A stretch of DNA of 64,000 bases from an uncultured Rubripirellula sp. (GCA_938075415.1 CALJHC010000020.1:1-64000), one strand, 5' to 3'; positions 18,287 to 28,586 are shown, counted from the first letter of the stretch. A program made the numbers and translations. The notes: generated from the letters alone by a model not told the origin.

Positions 18287-19195
18287 TCATTTTCGGATTA
18301 CTTTGACTTCATCAAGATTAGGTAACAATTCGCCGTCAATCATTTGGTTAACTTTTTGCCAAGTGTAGTTTCCATCGTCCGTTAGCCGAAAGACGCCGAC
18401 AAAGGAGCCAACGGATCCATCCGCTAAGGTTGCAACGGATTGAACTTTCCACTTACCATCCCGCTCGGTCCAAACCCCAGTGACGAAACCACCATCGGAA
18501 TCAAAAAGCCAACTGCGAATTTGCTGCTTGTTTTGATCCCACCCTATGATCTGTAATCCGGATGAACTCACACCGCCCGAAGTCGTGACGGAGTACTTAC
18601 GACTGATGTAGGTTTGGTTGGATGTCCAATTGCAATCGATCTCAATGGTAAAGCCTTCGCCTGCGTCAATCCATTGACCGATCATCCACTCGAGACCTTT
18701 CAGTTTTTCATATCGCAGGGGTGCACTGGAGGCCTCTTTCTCAGTGACTCGATCGATCAACCATTTATCGCCGTCCTTCACAAAAATGGTTTCGTAGTTG
18801 GTCTCAGTGGTGTCATCTTCACCGATTACGATGGCCCGACCCGATTCGAATGCTACTCGAGGCGAAATAAGGTCGATTGAATCACTCACAAGTGTTAACT
18901 TGCCAAGATTGTCAGAGTTTTCGAACAACGCTTTGAATTTTGCGGCCATCGCTTTGCGGCCGTCAACTCGTTCGCCAAGGATTTGGCTGATGTAGACACC
19001 GTTCTCTGTCCATGAATTGGCGACGTTTTCAAGCTCTCTTGCGTTGAATGCGGTCGCATACATCGCAACGGCTTTCTCAATTTCCGCCAACGAACTTTCC
19101 GCCGCTGGTTCGGTTTCTTGACCTGAAGCGTCACAGAGTCCTAATGAAAACAGGCAGGGCAATGCGAGAAACAAATGACGATAATGAATCAACAT
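18287..19195 (-). CDS. Secreted SnoaL/NTF2-like (DUF4440) protein with second lipocalin-like domain
   Basis: The ATG at 19195 was preferred because it opens a signal peptide (MLIHYRHLFLALPCLFSLG); the product is 302 residues. About residues 40–150 form an SnoaL/NTF2-like cone domain (AVAMYATAFNARELENVANS, VDGRKAMAAKF, KWLIDRVTE). About residues 165–300 resemble the DUF1579-type beta-barrel (LEWMIGQWIDAGEGF, GLQIIGWDQNKQQIRSWLFD). This two-domain arrangement is frequent in planctomycete secreted proteins of unknown role. Its stop overlaps the alternative start of the Arg/Pro/Ser-rich gene by an ATGA, so the two are one transcription unit. Confidence 0.8.
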   Translation of the reverse strand: MLIHYRHLFLALPCLFSLGLCDASGQETEPAAESSLAEIEKAVAMYATAFNARELENVANSWTENGVYISQILGERVDGRKAMAAKFKALFENSDNLGKLTLVSDSIDLISPRVAFESGRAIVIGEDDTTETNYETIFVKDGDKWLIDRVTEKEASSAPLRYEKLKGLEWMIGQWIDAGEGFTIEIDCNWTSNQTYISRKYSVTTSGGVSSSGLQIIGWDQNKQQIRSWLFDSDGGFVTGVWTERDGKWKVQSVATLADGSVGSFVGVFRLTDDGNYTWQKVNQMIDGELLPNLDEVKVIRK

Positions 19196-19851
19196 GGCGG
19201 ATTTCTGCGGAAGCGTTTGAGGGTTCAGCAAGCAGATTTTGGAAAAAACGATGTTAATGATCAGCGGTGATATACCAAGGGCCGGGCTGGCAAAATTGAA
19301 GAATTACCAAGATTTTTATCTCGAGTCAGACTGCAAAGTTGAGGAACGCCAGTAATTACGGTTTCAAAAAGGCGATCGGTTTCCGCAGGAACCGAAGTGG
19401 CTGAAAAAAGCAATGGTCAAGGATTGGAGACTCCGGACCACGATCATTGCATCTGATTGCGATGAGTCCTTCACTCATCCAGAAATTCACAGTGTCGATG
19501 AAAATCATCAGGAAGGTGGATTAACGACTATTGCCGTGATCTGCAAAACGAATTTGATTGACGATTCATTGGATATCAGTAGATCCGAGATTCGCATTGC
19601 TGTCAGACGTCCGAGTAAAGCTCGTCAGAGAACTCTGGAAATGATCGAGGCTTGTCGTATTTGCGGCGAGAATAATAGCAGGGTCGATAATCGAAACATC
19701 TAGCATTTCAACTCGTTCAAGATAGGTGAGTCGGCAGTCTTGAAGCCCGTCTTGGTGCTCGCGAGTTTCTTGTAATCCCACAAGAATTTTCGTAAGCCAT
19801 GATGACAACTGTAGTTCTGAAAACAAGCTAAGCGATGGTTCAAGCCTCTTG
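19196..19851. other. Intergenic region with no supported gene
   Basis: About 650 bases. A forward frame at 19413–19703 and an overlapping reverse frame at 19566–19943 are both open, but neither has a recognisable motif, and the reverse one runs into the real gene at 19852. I support neither. Confidence 0.4.
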
Positions 19852-20253
19852 TTACTCGTTTTCGAAGAACTCATTGAAATTCCGCTCGTTGTAGTGCAAC
19901 GTGAGCAAATGTCGCCACTTGTTGAGGCGCAGTCGAAGAGCACTGGCTTCCGAGTAGGGGGCTTCTTCTAGGGTGCTAACTTCTCCGATCGCTTGATCAT
20001 TTTCGTCGATGAGAAAGTTGTAGTGTTCGTGACTGCCGAGCCTGTGATAGCTGGTCCAATGTATATCTCCACCTGTCGAAGGGTGGATACCAACCCACTT
20101 CATGAACTTGCCCTGTTTATCCCTGCCAAACTCAACCCGCGCCAGTAGGAATTCGCCATGTATTTTTGGGATCCACAACACAGCCCCCGGTCCTTTAACC
20201 AAAGACTCGATGACATCCTGTGTATGCTGCTGAGGTTTTTTATCCGTTTTCAT
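19852..20253 (-). CDS. Hypothetical protein
   Basis: This small protein has 133 residues from the ATG at 20253 (MKTDKKPQQH); the frame is open 20 codons further upstream. It has no signal peptide or membrane segment. Its composition is that of a folded cytoplasmic protein, with a predicted mixed alpha/beta core (GAVLWIPKIHGEFLLARVEF, HEHYNFLIDENDQAIGEV) and an amphipathic C-terminal helix (ASALRLRLNKWRHLLTLHYN). I do not recognise the family. It is flanked by non-coding sequence on both sides, so context gives no help. Confidence 0.6.
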   Translation of the reverse strand: MKTDKKPQQHTQDVIESLVKGPGAVLWIPKIHGEFLLARVEFGRDKQGKFMKWVGIHPSTGGDIHWTSYHRLGSHEHYNFLIDENDQAIGEVSTLEEAPYSEASALRLRLNKWRHLLTLHYNERNFNEFFENE

Positions 20254-20544
20254 GCGCTGTCTCCCGAACTGCTTTCCAACGACGGTGTGGCTAGGGTTGA
20301 TGCTTTGGATCACTGCCTTTTGTAACGTGTCAAATACCCAATCACGTCAACGACTCAAACCGCTGGTTTGTCTCTGAGCTCTACAATGCCTTGCAAGAGC
20401 AAGAACCTTGTCACATTGCACTGACCTTCAATTCATCTTCATAAGTTGGTGGTTTCAGTGATGGCGAAGGATTAACATAACGAGTTCCTTCGCCGCATTG
20501 GTTTGTTGGTTGTGGCACACCCTCCCCTGTTTTAGAAACACAAG

Positions 20545-21915
20545 ATGAAAATTACACGTCTTCTGTGCGTTGTCTTTTCTGCCGCATTCCTTTCGTGCAC
20601 GGCGGCAATTAGCCGCGGTGATGTCAAACTGCCAACGGTTTTAGACAGCCACATGGTCATGCAGCGAGATGTCCCGCTTCACTTCTGGGGTTGGGCGGAT
20701 GTGGATGAAGAAGTCACGGTGAAGATGGGCAGTGCGACAGCGACTACTGAAGCTGCAAAAGACGGTACATGGAAAGTGACTTTGCCTGCGCAAAAAGCGG
20801 ACGGCAAGGCGCGGACAATTACAATTACCGGCAATAACACCATTGAATTGAAAGACGTGCTCATTGGTGAAGTATGGATTGGATCTGGACAGTCCAACAT
20901 GGAGTGGGCACTTTCCAATACACAGGGCTCAGTGGAAGCGATTGCGGAAGCCGATCATCCCTTGATTCGTCTTTTTCACGTGCCGAAAGTACAGACTCCA
21001 GAACCCGCTATTGATGTCAAGGCTGACTGGAAGGTCTGCAGTCCTCAGAGCGTTCCTCGTTTCTCGGCGGTACTTTATTACTTCGGATTGCAGCTACAGA
21101 AGGAACTTAACGTACCCGTTGGGCTGATTAATAGTTCCTGGGGCGGTTCGCCCATTGAACCATGGACCATCGCTAACGGTACTTCTGGCGGCATGTACAA
21201 CGGCATGATTGCTCCGATCACACAATTCTCAGCCCAAGGCACCATTTGGTACCAAGGTGAAACAAATGTTTTGCAGAAAAACGGTTTGGCATACGAAGGC
21301 AAGATGAGCGATTTGATTGAGGGTTGGAGAAAATCATTTGGAAATCGGAATCTTGCATTTTATTTTGTGCAAATCGCGCCGTGGTCAGGTCGTTACGAGG
21401 AGGGTGAATTACCGAAACTATGGGAGGCTCAGGTCGCGACGCTTAAAGTGCCCGGAACGGGCATGGCCGTTACGACAGACCTGGTTGACAACATTGCCGA
21501 CATACATCCTCGCAATAAGCTGGACGTCGGTAATCGACTTGCTCTCTGGGCATTGGCCAAGACTTATCAAAAAGAGGACGTGATCTATTCGGGACCGCTC
21601 TATCAATCGATGACCATCGATGGTGACAAAGCTCGGTTGGCCTTCGCACACGTTGCCGAGGGGTTACGATCCCGAGATGGTAAGCCTCTTAATGAGTTTC
21701 AGATCGCGGCAGCTGATGGAAAATTTGTCGATGCCCAGGCAATGGTTGACGGAAAAACGATCGTCGTTTCTGCCGAGGGAGTGCGGAATCCAAAAGTAGT
21801 ACGCTTCGGCTGGCGGAAGATCGCTAATCCGAATCTCGTCAATTCGGCTGGTCTACCCGCCTCCCCCTTCCAGACCAACAATTGGCAGGGTGGAACCGGT
21901 GAATCGGCTCAATGA
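20545..21915 (+). CDS. Sialate O-acetylesterase (SASA domain)
   Basis: The 456-residue product has a signal peptide (about residues 1–25) and a beta-sandwich N-terminal domain (HMVMQRDVPLHFWGWADVDE). The SGNH-type esterase core has nucleophile Ser in GSGQSNMEWAL (about residue 115), SWGGSPIEPW, IWYQGETNV and the catalytic Asp/His block DIHPRNKLDVGNRLALWAL. Family enzymes remove O-acetyl groups from sialic acids or, in environmental bacteria, from other decorated sugars. It precedes the giant deacetylase/dehydrogenase gene by 154 bases on the same strand, so the two may act on the same acetylated glycan; co-transcription is inference. Confidence 0.9.
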   Translation: MKITRLLCVVFSAAFLSCTAAISRGDVKLPTVLDSHMVMQRDVPLHFWGWADVDEEVTVKMGSATATTEAAKDGTWKVTLPAQKADGKARTITITGNNTIELKDVLIGEVWIGSGQSNMEWALSNTQGSVEAIAEADHPLIRLFHVPKVQTPEPAIDVKADWKVCSPQSVPRFSAVLYYFGLQLQKELNVPVGLINSSWGGSPIEPWTIANGTSGGMYNGMIAPITQFSAQGTIWYQGETNVLQKNGLAYEGKMSDLIEGWRKSFGNRNLAFYFVQIAPWSGRYEEGELPKLWEAQVATLKVPGTGMAVTTDLVDNIADIHPRNKLDVGNRLALWALAKTYQKEDVIYSGPLYQSMTIDGDKARLAFAHVAEGLRSRDGKPLNEFQIAAADGKFVDAQAMVDGKTIVVSAEGVRNPKVVRFGWRKIANPNLVNSAGLPASPFQTNNWQGGTGESAQ

Positions 21916-22069
21916 TTGATTTGACGTTCCCAAAGATCCAGGACTCAGCAGGTAATGCCGGTTCGGACTAACTGCTGGTCCATCGATGCAGTCGGGAGTC
22001 GCATCCGGCACGGTAATCGGTAACAAAGGCCAACGCGCCGAAAAACAAGCCATCGTGATGAGGTAACGA

Positions 22070-25000
22070 ATGATCACCAGTTTAAAGCAGCTAACTCTCG
22101 GGTTGATCCTATCAATCTTGATTTGCGCATCCAATGCTACCCTGCCAACAACATTCGCTGAAAATCCTCATGGTTATTTAGCCGAGTTCTCTGAACCGTA
22201 TTATCCGGGCACTACATTCCCAAAACTAATTACCCCGCAATGGGTTGGGGAACCGGGCGTTGATGCGGTGGTGACACTTGCCATTGATGACATGCGCGAT
22301 CCAGCCTTGTACGAAGCATATTTGCGGCCAATCCTCGAACGACTCAAATCCATTCAGGGTCGGGCACCGGTCAGCATCATGACTTGCAGTGTGGACCCAG
22401 CGGATCCGCAACTGCAACAGTGGGTCAACGAAGGTCTGTCTCTCGAGGTCCACACCATTGATCATCCTTGTCCCTGTCTGCAAGGTGACCAATTTGATGC
22501 GGCCAAATCAACGTATGATCGAGGCGTTGATCTGATGGCCTCCATTCCAGGGAATCACCCCGTTGCATTTCGCACGCCTTGCTGCGATTCACGCAACACG
22601 CCAAGCCCCCGATTGTGGAGCGAGATTTTTAACCAACGAACACCCCGCGGTAATTTTCTGCAAGCAGACAGCAGTGTTTTCAATGTATTCAACCATCGGG
22701 ACCCTGAATTGCCACCGGATCTGGTCATCGATAGTGATGGTAGCCCGAAGATGCAGAAATACATTCCATTTCCCTCGTTTGTCAACACAATCGAAAACTA
22801 TCCCTATCCGTATGTGATTGGGAAGTTGTGCTGGCAATTTCCCTGCATGGTCCCTAGTGACTGGGAAGCCCAACATTTGCACCAGCCCAACAATCCCACC
22901 ACAGTTGCTGACATGAAATCAGCACTTGATGCCACGGTGATTAAGAAAGGAATGTTCAACCTGGTGTTTCATCCTCACGGTTGGATAAGGAGTGACCAGA
23001 TTATCGAACTTATCGACTACGCGCACCAAAAATATGGCAGGCGTGTCAAGTTTTTGAGTTTCAAAGATTGTGTGGATCGAATTAATCACAATTTGCTCGT
23101 TGATCAACCGATCCGGTCACGAGAGAACGGTGGAGACAATGGAGTTCGCATTGCTGATGTAAATGACGACGGATTCCTTGATGTCCTGATCGGTAACGAG
23201 CAGAAAACCATCATGCGTGTTTGGCAGGACTCTGCACAGCAATGGCAAAGTGTTGACCACAAAGTCGTCTTCACCTCCGCCAAGGGTCAACAACGCATGG
23301 ACCACGGTGCGCAAATTGGAAGGATGAAGGCCGATTCGACGTTGTCCATTTTAGTCAATAACGAGCAAGATAAAGCTACCTATGAATTTGATGATGGCGA
23401 GCTGAAACGACAGCCTCTACCCAACTCGTTAATGAACATTGCTACGTCAATTGATGGAATTGATCAGGGTGTTCGCTTGCGTGATATCGATGATGATGGA
23501 ACGTCAGAAATCATCGTTGCTAATGAAAAAACGCAAGTCATGATGCGCACCAACGACCAGGGGCAATGGGTCGACGCTGGGCCATTTCCCGCACCGTTGG
23601 TTGATCAGGATGGCAAAGATAACGGTGTGCGTTTTGTCGACTTGGACGGGGATGGAAATGATGATGTCATTTTCAGCAATGGAAAGCGATCAGGCATTCA
23701 CTTGTTTGATGCAGAAAGCAGACTTTTCTCGCGCCATGTTGAGGATACCGACGATATACCGATGATCGTCCGAAAGGGAACTAACAATGGTGTTTGGTTT
23801 TCTCGACAACACATGTGGGTTCAAAACGAGAACACCAATCAACTGCCCGATGGAGTGGATCGTCGATCTTTTGAAGACTTGCTTGGTAAAACAGAACCGG
23901 GACCACGATCACCCAAGCGGTCGCTTGGATCCATCAAAGTGGAACCCGGATTCACAGTTGAATTAGTCGCTGCAGAACCTTTGGTTATGGACCCGGTGGC
24001 GATTGATTGGGGTCCCGACGGCAAGCTGTGGGTCGTCGAAATGGCAGATTATCCCCTTGGCATGGACGACCTTGGAGAGCCGGGTGGTAGGGTGCGTTAT
24101 CTTGAAGATACGAACGATGACGGTCAGTACGATTCTTCGACACTATTTCTGGACAAGATTCCCTACCCCACGGGTATCATGGCGTGGCGAGATGGCGTCA
24201 TCGTCAGTGCCGCCCCAAGCATCTTCTTTGCGGCTGACCGTGATCAGGATGGCCGGGCCGAGATAGTTGAGGACCTTTACCGAGGATTTGGTGAGGGTAA
24301 TCAGCAGCACCGCGTGAATGGGTTTGAGCGAGGGCTCGACAACTGGATCTATATTGCCAATGGTGACAGCGGTGGTGAGGTCGAATCTGTCAAAACCGGT
24401 GATCGTGTCGAACTGGGAGGTCAGGACCTGAGAATCTTTCCTGAGCTCGGAAAAATTGATCTTCAAACAGGTCGCACGCAATTTGGTCGACATCGCGATG
24501 ATCATGGAAATTGGTTTGGCTGCAGCAATCCGCTACCGGTTAGGCACTTCGTGCTCGCTGACCATTACATGCGTCGTAATCCGTTCGTTACAACGCCTGC
24601 ACCCCGACGGGACATCGCCCGCGTCGATAACACTCAACTGTTTCCCATCTCACGCGTCTTAAGTCATTGGTCTGGTTACCAACCGCCCGCTGATGGAATT
24701 GGACACCGATTCACATCAGCCTGCAGCACCATGGTTTACCGTGATAATCTTCTGGGCACCGAATATCTTGGTGATACGTTTACCTGTGCGCCAGTGCACA
24801 ACCTTATTCATCGCCGAAAGTTGATTGCTGACGGAGTTTCATTTTTAAGCCAGCGCCCCAAGGAAAGTCCCCATCACGAATTCCTTGCCTCAACTGATAG
24901 CTGGTTCCGACCCGCAACGGTGACAACGGGTCCTGACGGGGCATTGTGGGTTGTCGACATGTATCGTCTTGTCATTGAGCATCCTGAGTGGATAGACGAT

Positions 25001-27181
25001 CAACGAGAAAAAGAACTTTTTTTGCGTGCTGGGCATGATCGAGGACGCATCTATCGAATTTTCCCGAGCGATAAACGCCCTCGCTCGATCACGAAGCTAA
25101 ACAACCTCGACTCACACGGCCTCGCTGATCAATTGAACTCCACTAATGGTCGCGTGCGCGATCTTGCACAGCAACAACTCGTTGCAAGGCATGATCTTTC
25201 CGTTACTGACAAGCTTGAATACTTGGCGGCGAATTCGAAATCCGACATGGGTCGACTGCATGCTCTGTGCACGCTTTCGGGAATCATCCCGGTTCCACCT
25301 GAATTACTGATCAACGCGATAAAAGATCCATCATCGACGGTTCGTCGACACGCGATTCGACTTAGCGAAAATCTCATCTCTTCCGAGGGATCCTCAGCAC
25401 AACAGCTCTTAAGCCAACTTGAGCGACGAGCCAGTGACCGTGACCCGATGGTCATCATGCAACTCGCCTACACGCTCGGTGCTGCCACCGGCGATCGCGC
25501 GGCCAAGTGTCTTGCCGACTTGGCTGTTCGCGCGATAGAGGACTCGTATTTGAAGGCCGCGATTGTAAGTTCACTGAACCGCGAGAACATGCCGGCTTTT
25601 TATGCTGCGATTTCAAGTCATCCTGACGTCGCAAAATCATTTCAGCCCACCATTCTTGAGATGGCCTCGCGAATGGACAACGTGCCATTCCTGGCAGATC
25701 AAGTAGGTGATCTCCTGAACCAGATGGCAACGTCCCCAGCTTCTGCTGCCAGCATGCGGTCACTTGCAAAGATACTTACGGTCATTGAGCAACAGAAAAA
25801 TGAGCTGCCGCAACCGATTCGGGCAAGAATTGACAAAACACTCTCACAAACGCTCCAGACAGCAACTAATCATGAAATTGAATCCAGCGTGCGAGTCGCA
25901 GCGATTGAATTATCAGGACGGAACACCCTGCATTCCAAGACACTTATCCAGCTGCTAGCGATTACCGAACCGATTGAAATACAGATCGCGACAACAAAGG
26001 TCATTACCGCCACCCAACCGGAGGATATTTTTTCGCGGTTTGCTAGTTTGAGTCCAACTGTTCGTATCGCAGCACTTGACAGTTTGATGTCACGAAAATC
26101 AACAACCAGTCAGCTACTGTCGGCAATTCAACGCAAAGCAGTGCCCATTAATTCAATTGGCTTGCTACATCGCCAAAGACTGGTCAGCCATGTCGACAAG
26201 CAAGTGCAAGCGGAAGCGAGGAAGCTGTTTGAATCGGCACAGACGTCTGAAAAACGTGGTCAAATCGTCAGCGATTACAAAACTCAGGTTACCGCTGACG
26301 GTGACATGCAAATTGGTAAACAACTATTCATAAAGCATTGCGGTGCCTGCCACCAGTTTGGAGGTGTTGGCAATCAGGTTGGGCCAAATTTGGCGACCCT
26401 TAAAAATCGATCCGTCAGCGCATTGGTCACAGCGATCATTGATCCGGGTGCAGCAGTGGAAGACAAGTATGTCAGCTACAGCGTGCTTACAAAAGATGGA
26501 GTTGTGTACGCGGGAATCATTGCTGGCGAGACAAGTACCACCATCGAAATGATGTTAGCTGATGGGAAAACTAAAACAGTTCTCCGTAGCGATATCGAAC
26601 GGGTTCACTCAGCGGGACAATCACTGATGCCCGAAGGCATGGAAAAAAATATTTCGCCTGATCAGATGAGTCATTTGCTCGCATTCATCAATCATGGAGT
26701 GAATGAAACTGAATCTCCCACGCAACCCGGCAATGCACCGGTTGCCATCAAAGCGCAAGCGGATGGGAAATTGCATTTAACGGCGGCAGCTTGCAAGATG
26801 CATGGCGATGAAATGCGCTATGAAAACAAGTATGGGAACATCGGATTTTGGAATCAGGCTGATGAGTTTGTAACCTGGATAGTTGAAATTCCGGTAAGTG
26901 GCGAGTACGAGATTCTTGTTGATTACGCCTGCCCCGATGTTGAGGGTAAAAATACTTGTCGCCTGAACTGCTCAGACCAAATCGTGCTGGCAACTGTTGA
27001 CAGCACAGGAAGTTGGGACAAGTACCAACAAATCAAGATAGGAACTCTGGATTTGGAACAAGGTTCAACCACGGTTCGGTTTGGAGCGGAAGAGAAAATC
27101 TCGGGTTGGCTGATGGACCTCCGGGCAATCACTTTACGTCCAGTTGCTGATGATACGACTGTCGAGAAGAAAACCCGTTAA
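22070..27181 (+). CDS. Giant multidomain protein: deacetylase-like, FG-GAP, PVC dehydrogenase, cytochrome c, CBM-like
   Basis: The ATG has a good ribosome binding site (AGGTAACGA) and opens a signal peptide in a 1703-residue chain. Residues about 60–340 resemble NodB-type polysaccharide deacetylases, with LAIDDMRD (about 70), H128 and H132 in EVHTIDHP, and a late VFHPHG. Three FG-GAP/VCBS-like repeats follow at about 353, 463 and 517 (NGVRIADVNDDGFLDVLIGN). About 619–1000 is a PVC-type membrane-bound dehydrogenase propeller (PVAIDWGPDGKLWVVEMADY). HEAT-like helices fill about 1010–1390. A c-type heme site C1424-G-A-C-H1428 lies in the usual partner domain (VGPNLATL, ALVTAIIDPGAAVEDKY). About 1567–1693 is a beta-sandwich resembling carbohydrate-binding modules. 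Probable role: oxidising a glycan or sugar while bound to it. Fusion of the deacetylase part to a PVC dehydrogenase is unusual. Confidence 0.85.
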   Translation: MITSLKQLTLGLILSILICASNATLPTTFAENPHGYLAEFSEPYYPGTTFPKLITPQWVGEPGVDAVVTLAIDDMRDPALYEAYLRPILERLKSIQGRAPVSIMTCSVDPADPQLQQWVNEGLSLEVHTIDHPCPCLQGDQFDAAKSTYDRGVDLMASIPGNHPVAFRTPCCDSRNTPSPRLWSEIFNQRTPRGNFLQADSSVFNVFNHRDPELPPDLVIDSDGSPKMQKYIPFPSFVNTIENYPYPYVIGKLCWQFPCMVPSDWEAQHLHQPNNPTTVADMKSALDATVIKKGMFNLVFHPHGWIRSDQIIELIDYAHQKYGRRVKFLSFKDCVDRINHNLLVDQPIRSRENGGDNGVRIADVNDDGFLDVLIGNEQKTIMRVWQDSAQQWQSVDHKVVFTSAKGQQRMDHGAQIGRMKADSTLSILVNNEQDKATYEFDDGELKRQPLPNSLMNIATSIDGIDQGVRLRDIDDDGTSEIIVANEKTQVMMRTNDQGQWVDAGPFPAPLVDQDGKDNGVRFVDLDGDGNDDVIFSNGKRSGIHLFDAESRLFSRHVEDTDDIPMIVRKGTNNGVWFSRQHMWVQNENTNQLPDGVDRRSFEDLLGKTEPGPRSPKRSLGSIKVEPGFTVELVAAEPLVMDPVAIDWGPDGKLWVVEMADYPLGMDDLGEPGGRVRYLEDTNDDGQYDSSTLFLDKIPYPTGIMAWRDGVIVSAAPSIFFAADRDQDGRAEIVEDLYRGFGEGNQQHRVNGFERGLDNWIYIANGDSGGEVESVKTGDRVELGGQDLRIFPELGKIDLQTGRTQFGRHRDDHGNWFGCSNPLPVRHFVLADHYMRRNPFVTTPAPRRDIARVDNTQLFPISRVLSHWSGYQPPADGIGHRFTSACSTMVYRDNLLGTEYLGDTFTCAPVHNLIHRRKLIADGVSFLSQRPKESPHHEFLASTDSWFRPATVTTGPDGALWVVDMYRLVIEHPEWIDDQREKELFLRAGHDRGRIYRIFPSDKRPRSITKLNNLDSHGLADQLNSTNGRVRDLAQQQLVARHDLSVTDKLEYLAANSKSDMGRLHALCTLSGIIPVPPELLINAIKDPSSTVRRHAIRLSENLISSEGSSAQQLLSQLERRASDRDPMVIMQLAYTLGAATGDRAAKCLADLAVRAIEDSYLKAAIVSSLNRENMPAFYAAISSHPDVAKSFQPTILEMASRMDNVPFLADQVGDLLNQMATSPASAASMRSLAKILTVIEQQKNELPQPIRARIDKTLSQTLQTATNHEIESSVRVAAIELSGRNTLHSKTLIQLLAITEPIEIQIATTKVITATQPEDIFSRFASLSPTVRIAALDSLMSRKSTTSQLLSAIQRKAVPINSIGLLHRQRLVSHVDKQVQAEARKLFESAQTSEKRGQIVSDYKTQVTADGDMQIGKQLFIKHCGACHQFGGVGNQVGPNLATLKNRSVSALVTAIIDPGAAVEDKYVSYSVLTKDGVVYAGIIAGETSTTIEMMLADGKTKTVLRSDIERVHSAGQSLMPEGMEKNISPDQMSHLLAFINHGVNETESPTQPGNAPVAIKAQADGKLHLTAAACKMHGDEMRYENKYGNIGFWNQADEFVTWIVEIPVSGEYEILVDYACPDVEGKNTCRLNCSDQIVLATVDSTGSWDKYQQIKIGTLDLEQGSTTVRFGAEEKISGWLMDLRAITLRPVADDTTVEKKTR

Positions 27182-27440
27182 ATCATTGGTGAAAGAAGCG
27201 GCTCGCTGTAGCTCTCCTCGGGCTTTTCCAACTGCAAGCCCCTACCAAGCCACGCCGTATCAATTACCCCGTAATCAGGCATTCAATTGGGAGAGGTCTT
27301 GGCGGTAGATCTGAGAAAAGTGGGGCCAAAAACCAGCCAGCTGAGTGTGTACGGGGGCCTTGGTTCCTGAGTAAATGGCGATTCCCAAGAAGGTTGTGAG
27401 GCTGCTGCTGACAAGCTTTTCATTGTCCGTCTCTACGCAA
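27182..27440. other. Convergent intergenic region
   Basis: About 260 bases between the end of the giant gene and the end of the reverse-strand lactonase gene. No clear terminator hairpin with a T-run was found, and no gene. Confidence 0.4.
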
Positions 27441-28586
27441 TCATGGCGATGGCTTCAACTCGATTCGACTAACGTAGGAGAACATCGTCAGGTAGAGGTA
27501 CTTCTGTTTCTCATCAAAGCAAAAGTTGGTCGCGGAATCGGGTAATTTGATCTTAGCGACACGATTACCACCGGGGGAGATGACCAGAATCCCTCCAGGC
27601 CCGGTGGTAAAGATATGTCCGCTATGGTGCATCTTCATCCCATCAAACCATCCCGCCTCATCATCATTAAAGGGACCATTGTAGAAAACATTCCCCGAAC
27701 CATCCTTCGTCGAGAATCGCCAGATCTCTCGAACCTTCATGTCCGAACTGTTGACGTACAGATAGTTTCCGTCTGGCGAGAGCGCCATGCCATTGGGTAG
27801 AGACATGCGATCGCTCAGCAGCGATAGCTGACCGTTGAACGGACGATACCGATAGATTCCACAATTTTTCAGCTCGCGTCCCTGGTCGGTGAAGACCATC
27901 TTGCTTTCAACTGGGTTGCTGTTGGCAATGTCAAGAAAACCGTAGGGTGGATCTGAGAAATAAATATCACCGTTTGGTGCGATAGTGAGATCATTGGGGC
28001 TGTTAAAACGTTTCTCGTTAAACTTTGCCACGACAGTTTCGATTGATGCAACTTTCGGCCCCTCCAGCGAGAGCCTAGCCAAACGTCGATCCCCATGCTG
28101 GCAGAAAATGAGGTCGCCTGCTGCATCAATGGCAGCGCCGTTGGAACCGAGGACTCCACCCTTGAAGTTAGGGGCGAATCCGGTGTCTCCGCTTTCCTCC
28201 AGCAAGACACTGACGCCTTCGTCTTCCGACCATGAATACATCTTGTTTGCTTTAACGTCCGACGCAATCAGACGCTGCGAGGAAGGTACCCACACTGGTC
28301 CCTCACCGATTTCTAAACCTTCAAAGAGGACTTCTATTTTGAGGGACTCACTTAGGAATGTTTTCGCACCGATATCGTAAAAAGTGACTTCACTCTCCAG
28401 TGATCGACGTTCCCCAAATGAATGTTGGCTAATAGCAATTAAAATAAAGAAAGTGCAGATAATCCGTGCGTCCTGACACCATATTACCGTGCTTCGAGTC
28501 CGAATGATTTTTCGAGCCAATATCCGTGTCAGTGTGCGAGCCAAAGAAAGTAAACCGCGAAGAGCTTCTGTGTCGTTAATCAACAT
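27441..28586 (-). CDS. SMP-30/gluconolactonase-family protein
   Basis: The ATG at 28586 was preferred over a TTG at 28628 because TAGGTC lies nine bases upstream; the product is 381 residues. A hydrophobic segment (IICTFFILIAISQHSFG) near residues 45–60 would anchor or export it. The rest is an SMP-30/gluconolaconase six-bladed propeller: EGPVWVPSSQRLIASD, SNGAAIDAAGDLIFCQHGDR, NSPNDLTIAPNGDIYFSDPP and LPNGMALSPDGNYLYVNSS carry the acidic and Asn residues that bind the metal in the family. It should hydrolyse a sugar-acid lactone, a step after sugar oxidation, which fits the dehydrogenase next door. It is divergent from the ABM gene at 28782. Confidence 0.85.
   Translation of the reverse strand: MLINDTEALRGLLSLARTLTRILARKIIRTRSTVIWCQDARIICTFFILIAISQHSFGERRSLESEVTFYDIGAKTFLSESLKIEVLFEGLEIGEGPVWVPSSQRLIASDVKANKMYSWSEDEGVSVLLEESGDTGFAPNFKGGVLGSNGAAIDAAGDLIFCQHGDRRLARLSLEGPKVASIETVVAKFNEKRFNSPNDLTIAPNGDIYFSDPPYGFLDIANSNPVESKMVFTDQGRELKNCGIYRYRPFNGQLSLLSDRMSLPNGMALSPDGNYLYVNSSDMKVREIWRFSTKDGSGNVFYNGPFNDDEAGWFDGMKMHHSGHIFTTGPGGILVISPGGNRVAKIKLPDSATNFCFDEKQKYLYLTMFSYVSRIELKPSP

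Noticed and set aside
17908..18306. Forward-strand open frame rich in EGLP/VEG units
   Set aside because: It is the complement of the Arg/Pro/Ser repeat gene. The reverse frame has the signal peptide and the coupling to its neighbour.
19413..19943. Opposed open frames left of the small hypothetical gene
   Set aside because: Neither shows conserved-looking structure, and the reverse one overlaps the better-supported gene at 19852.
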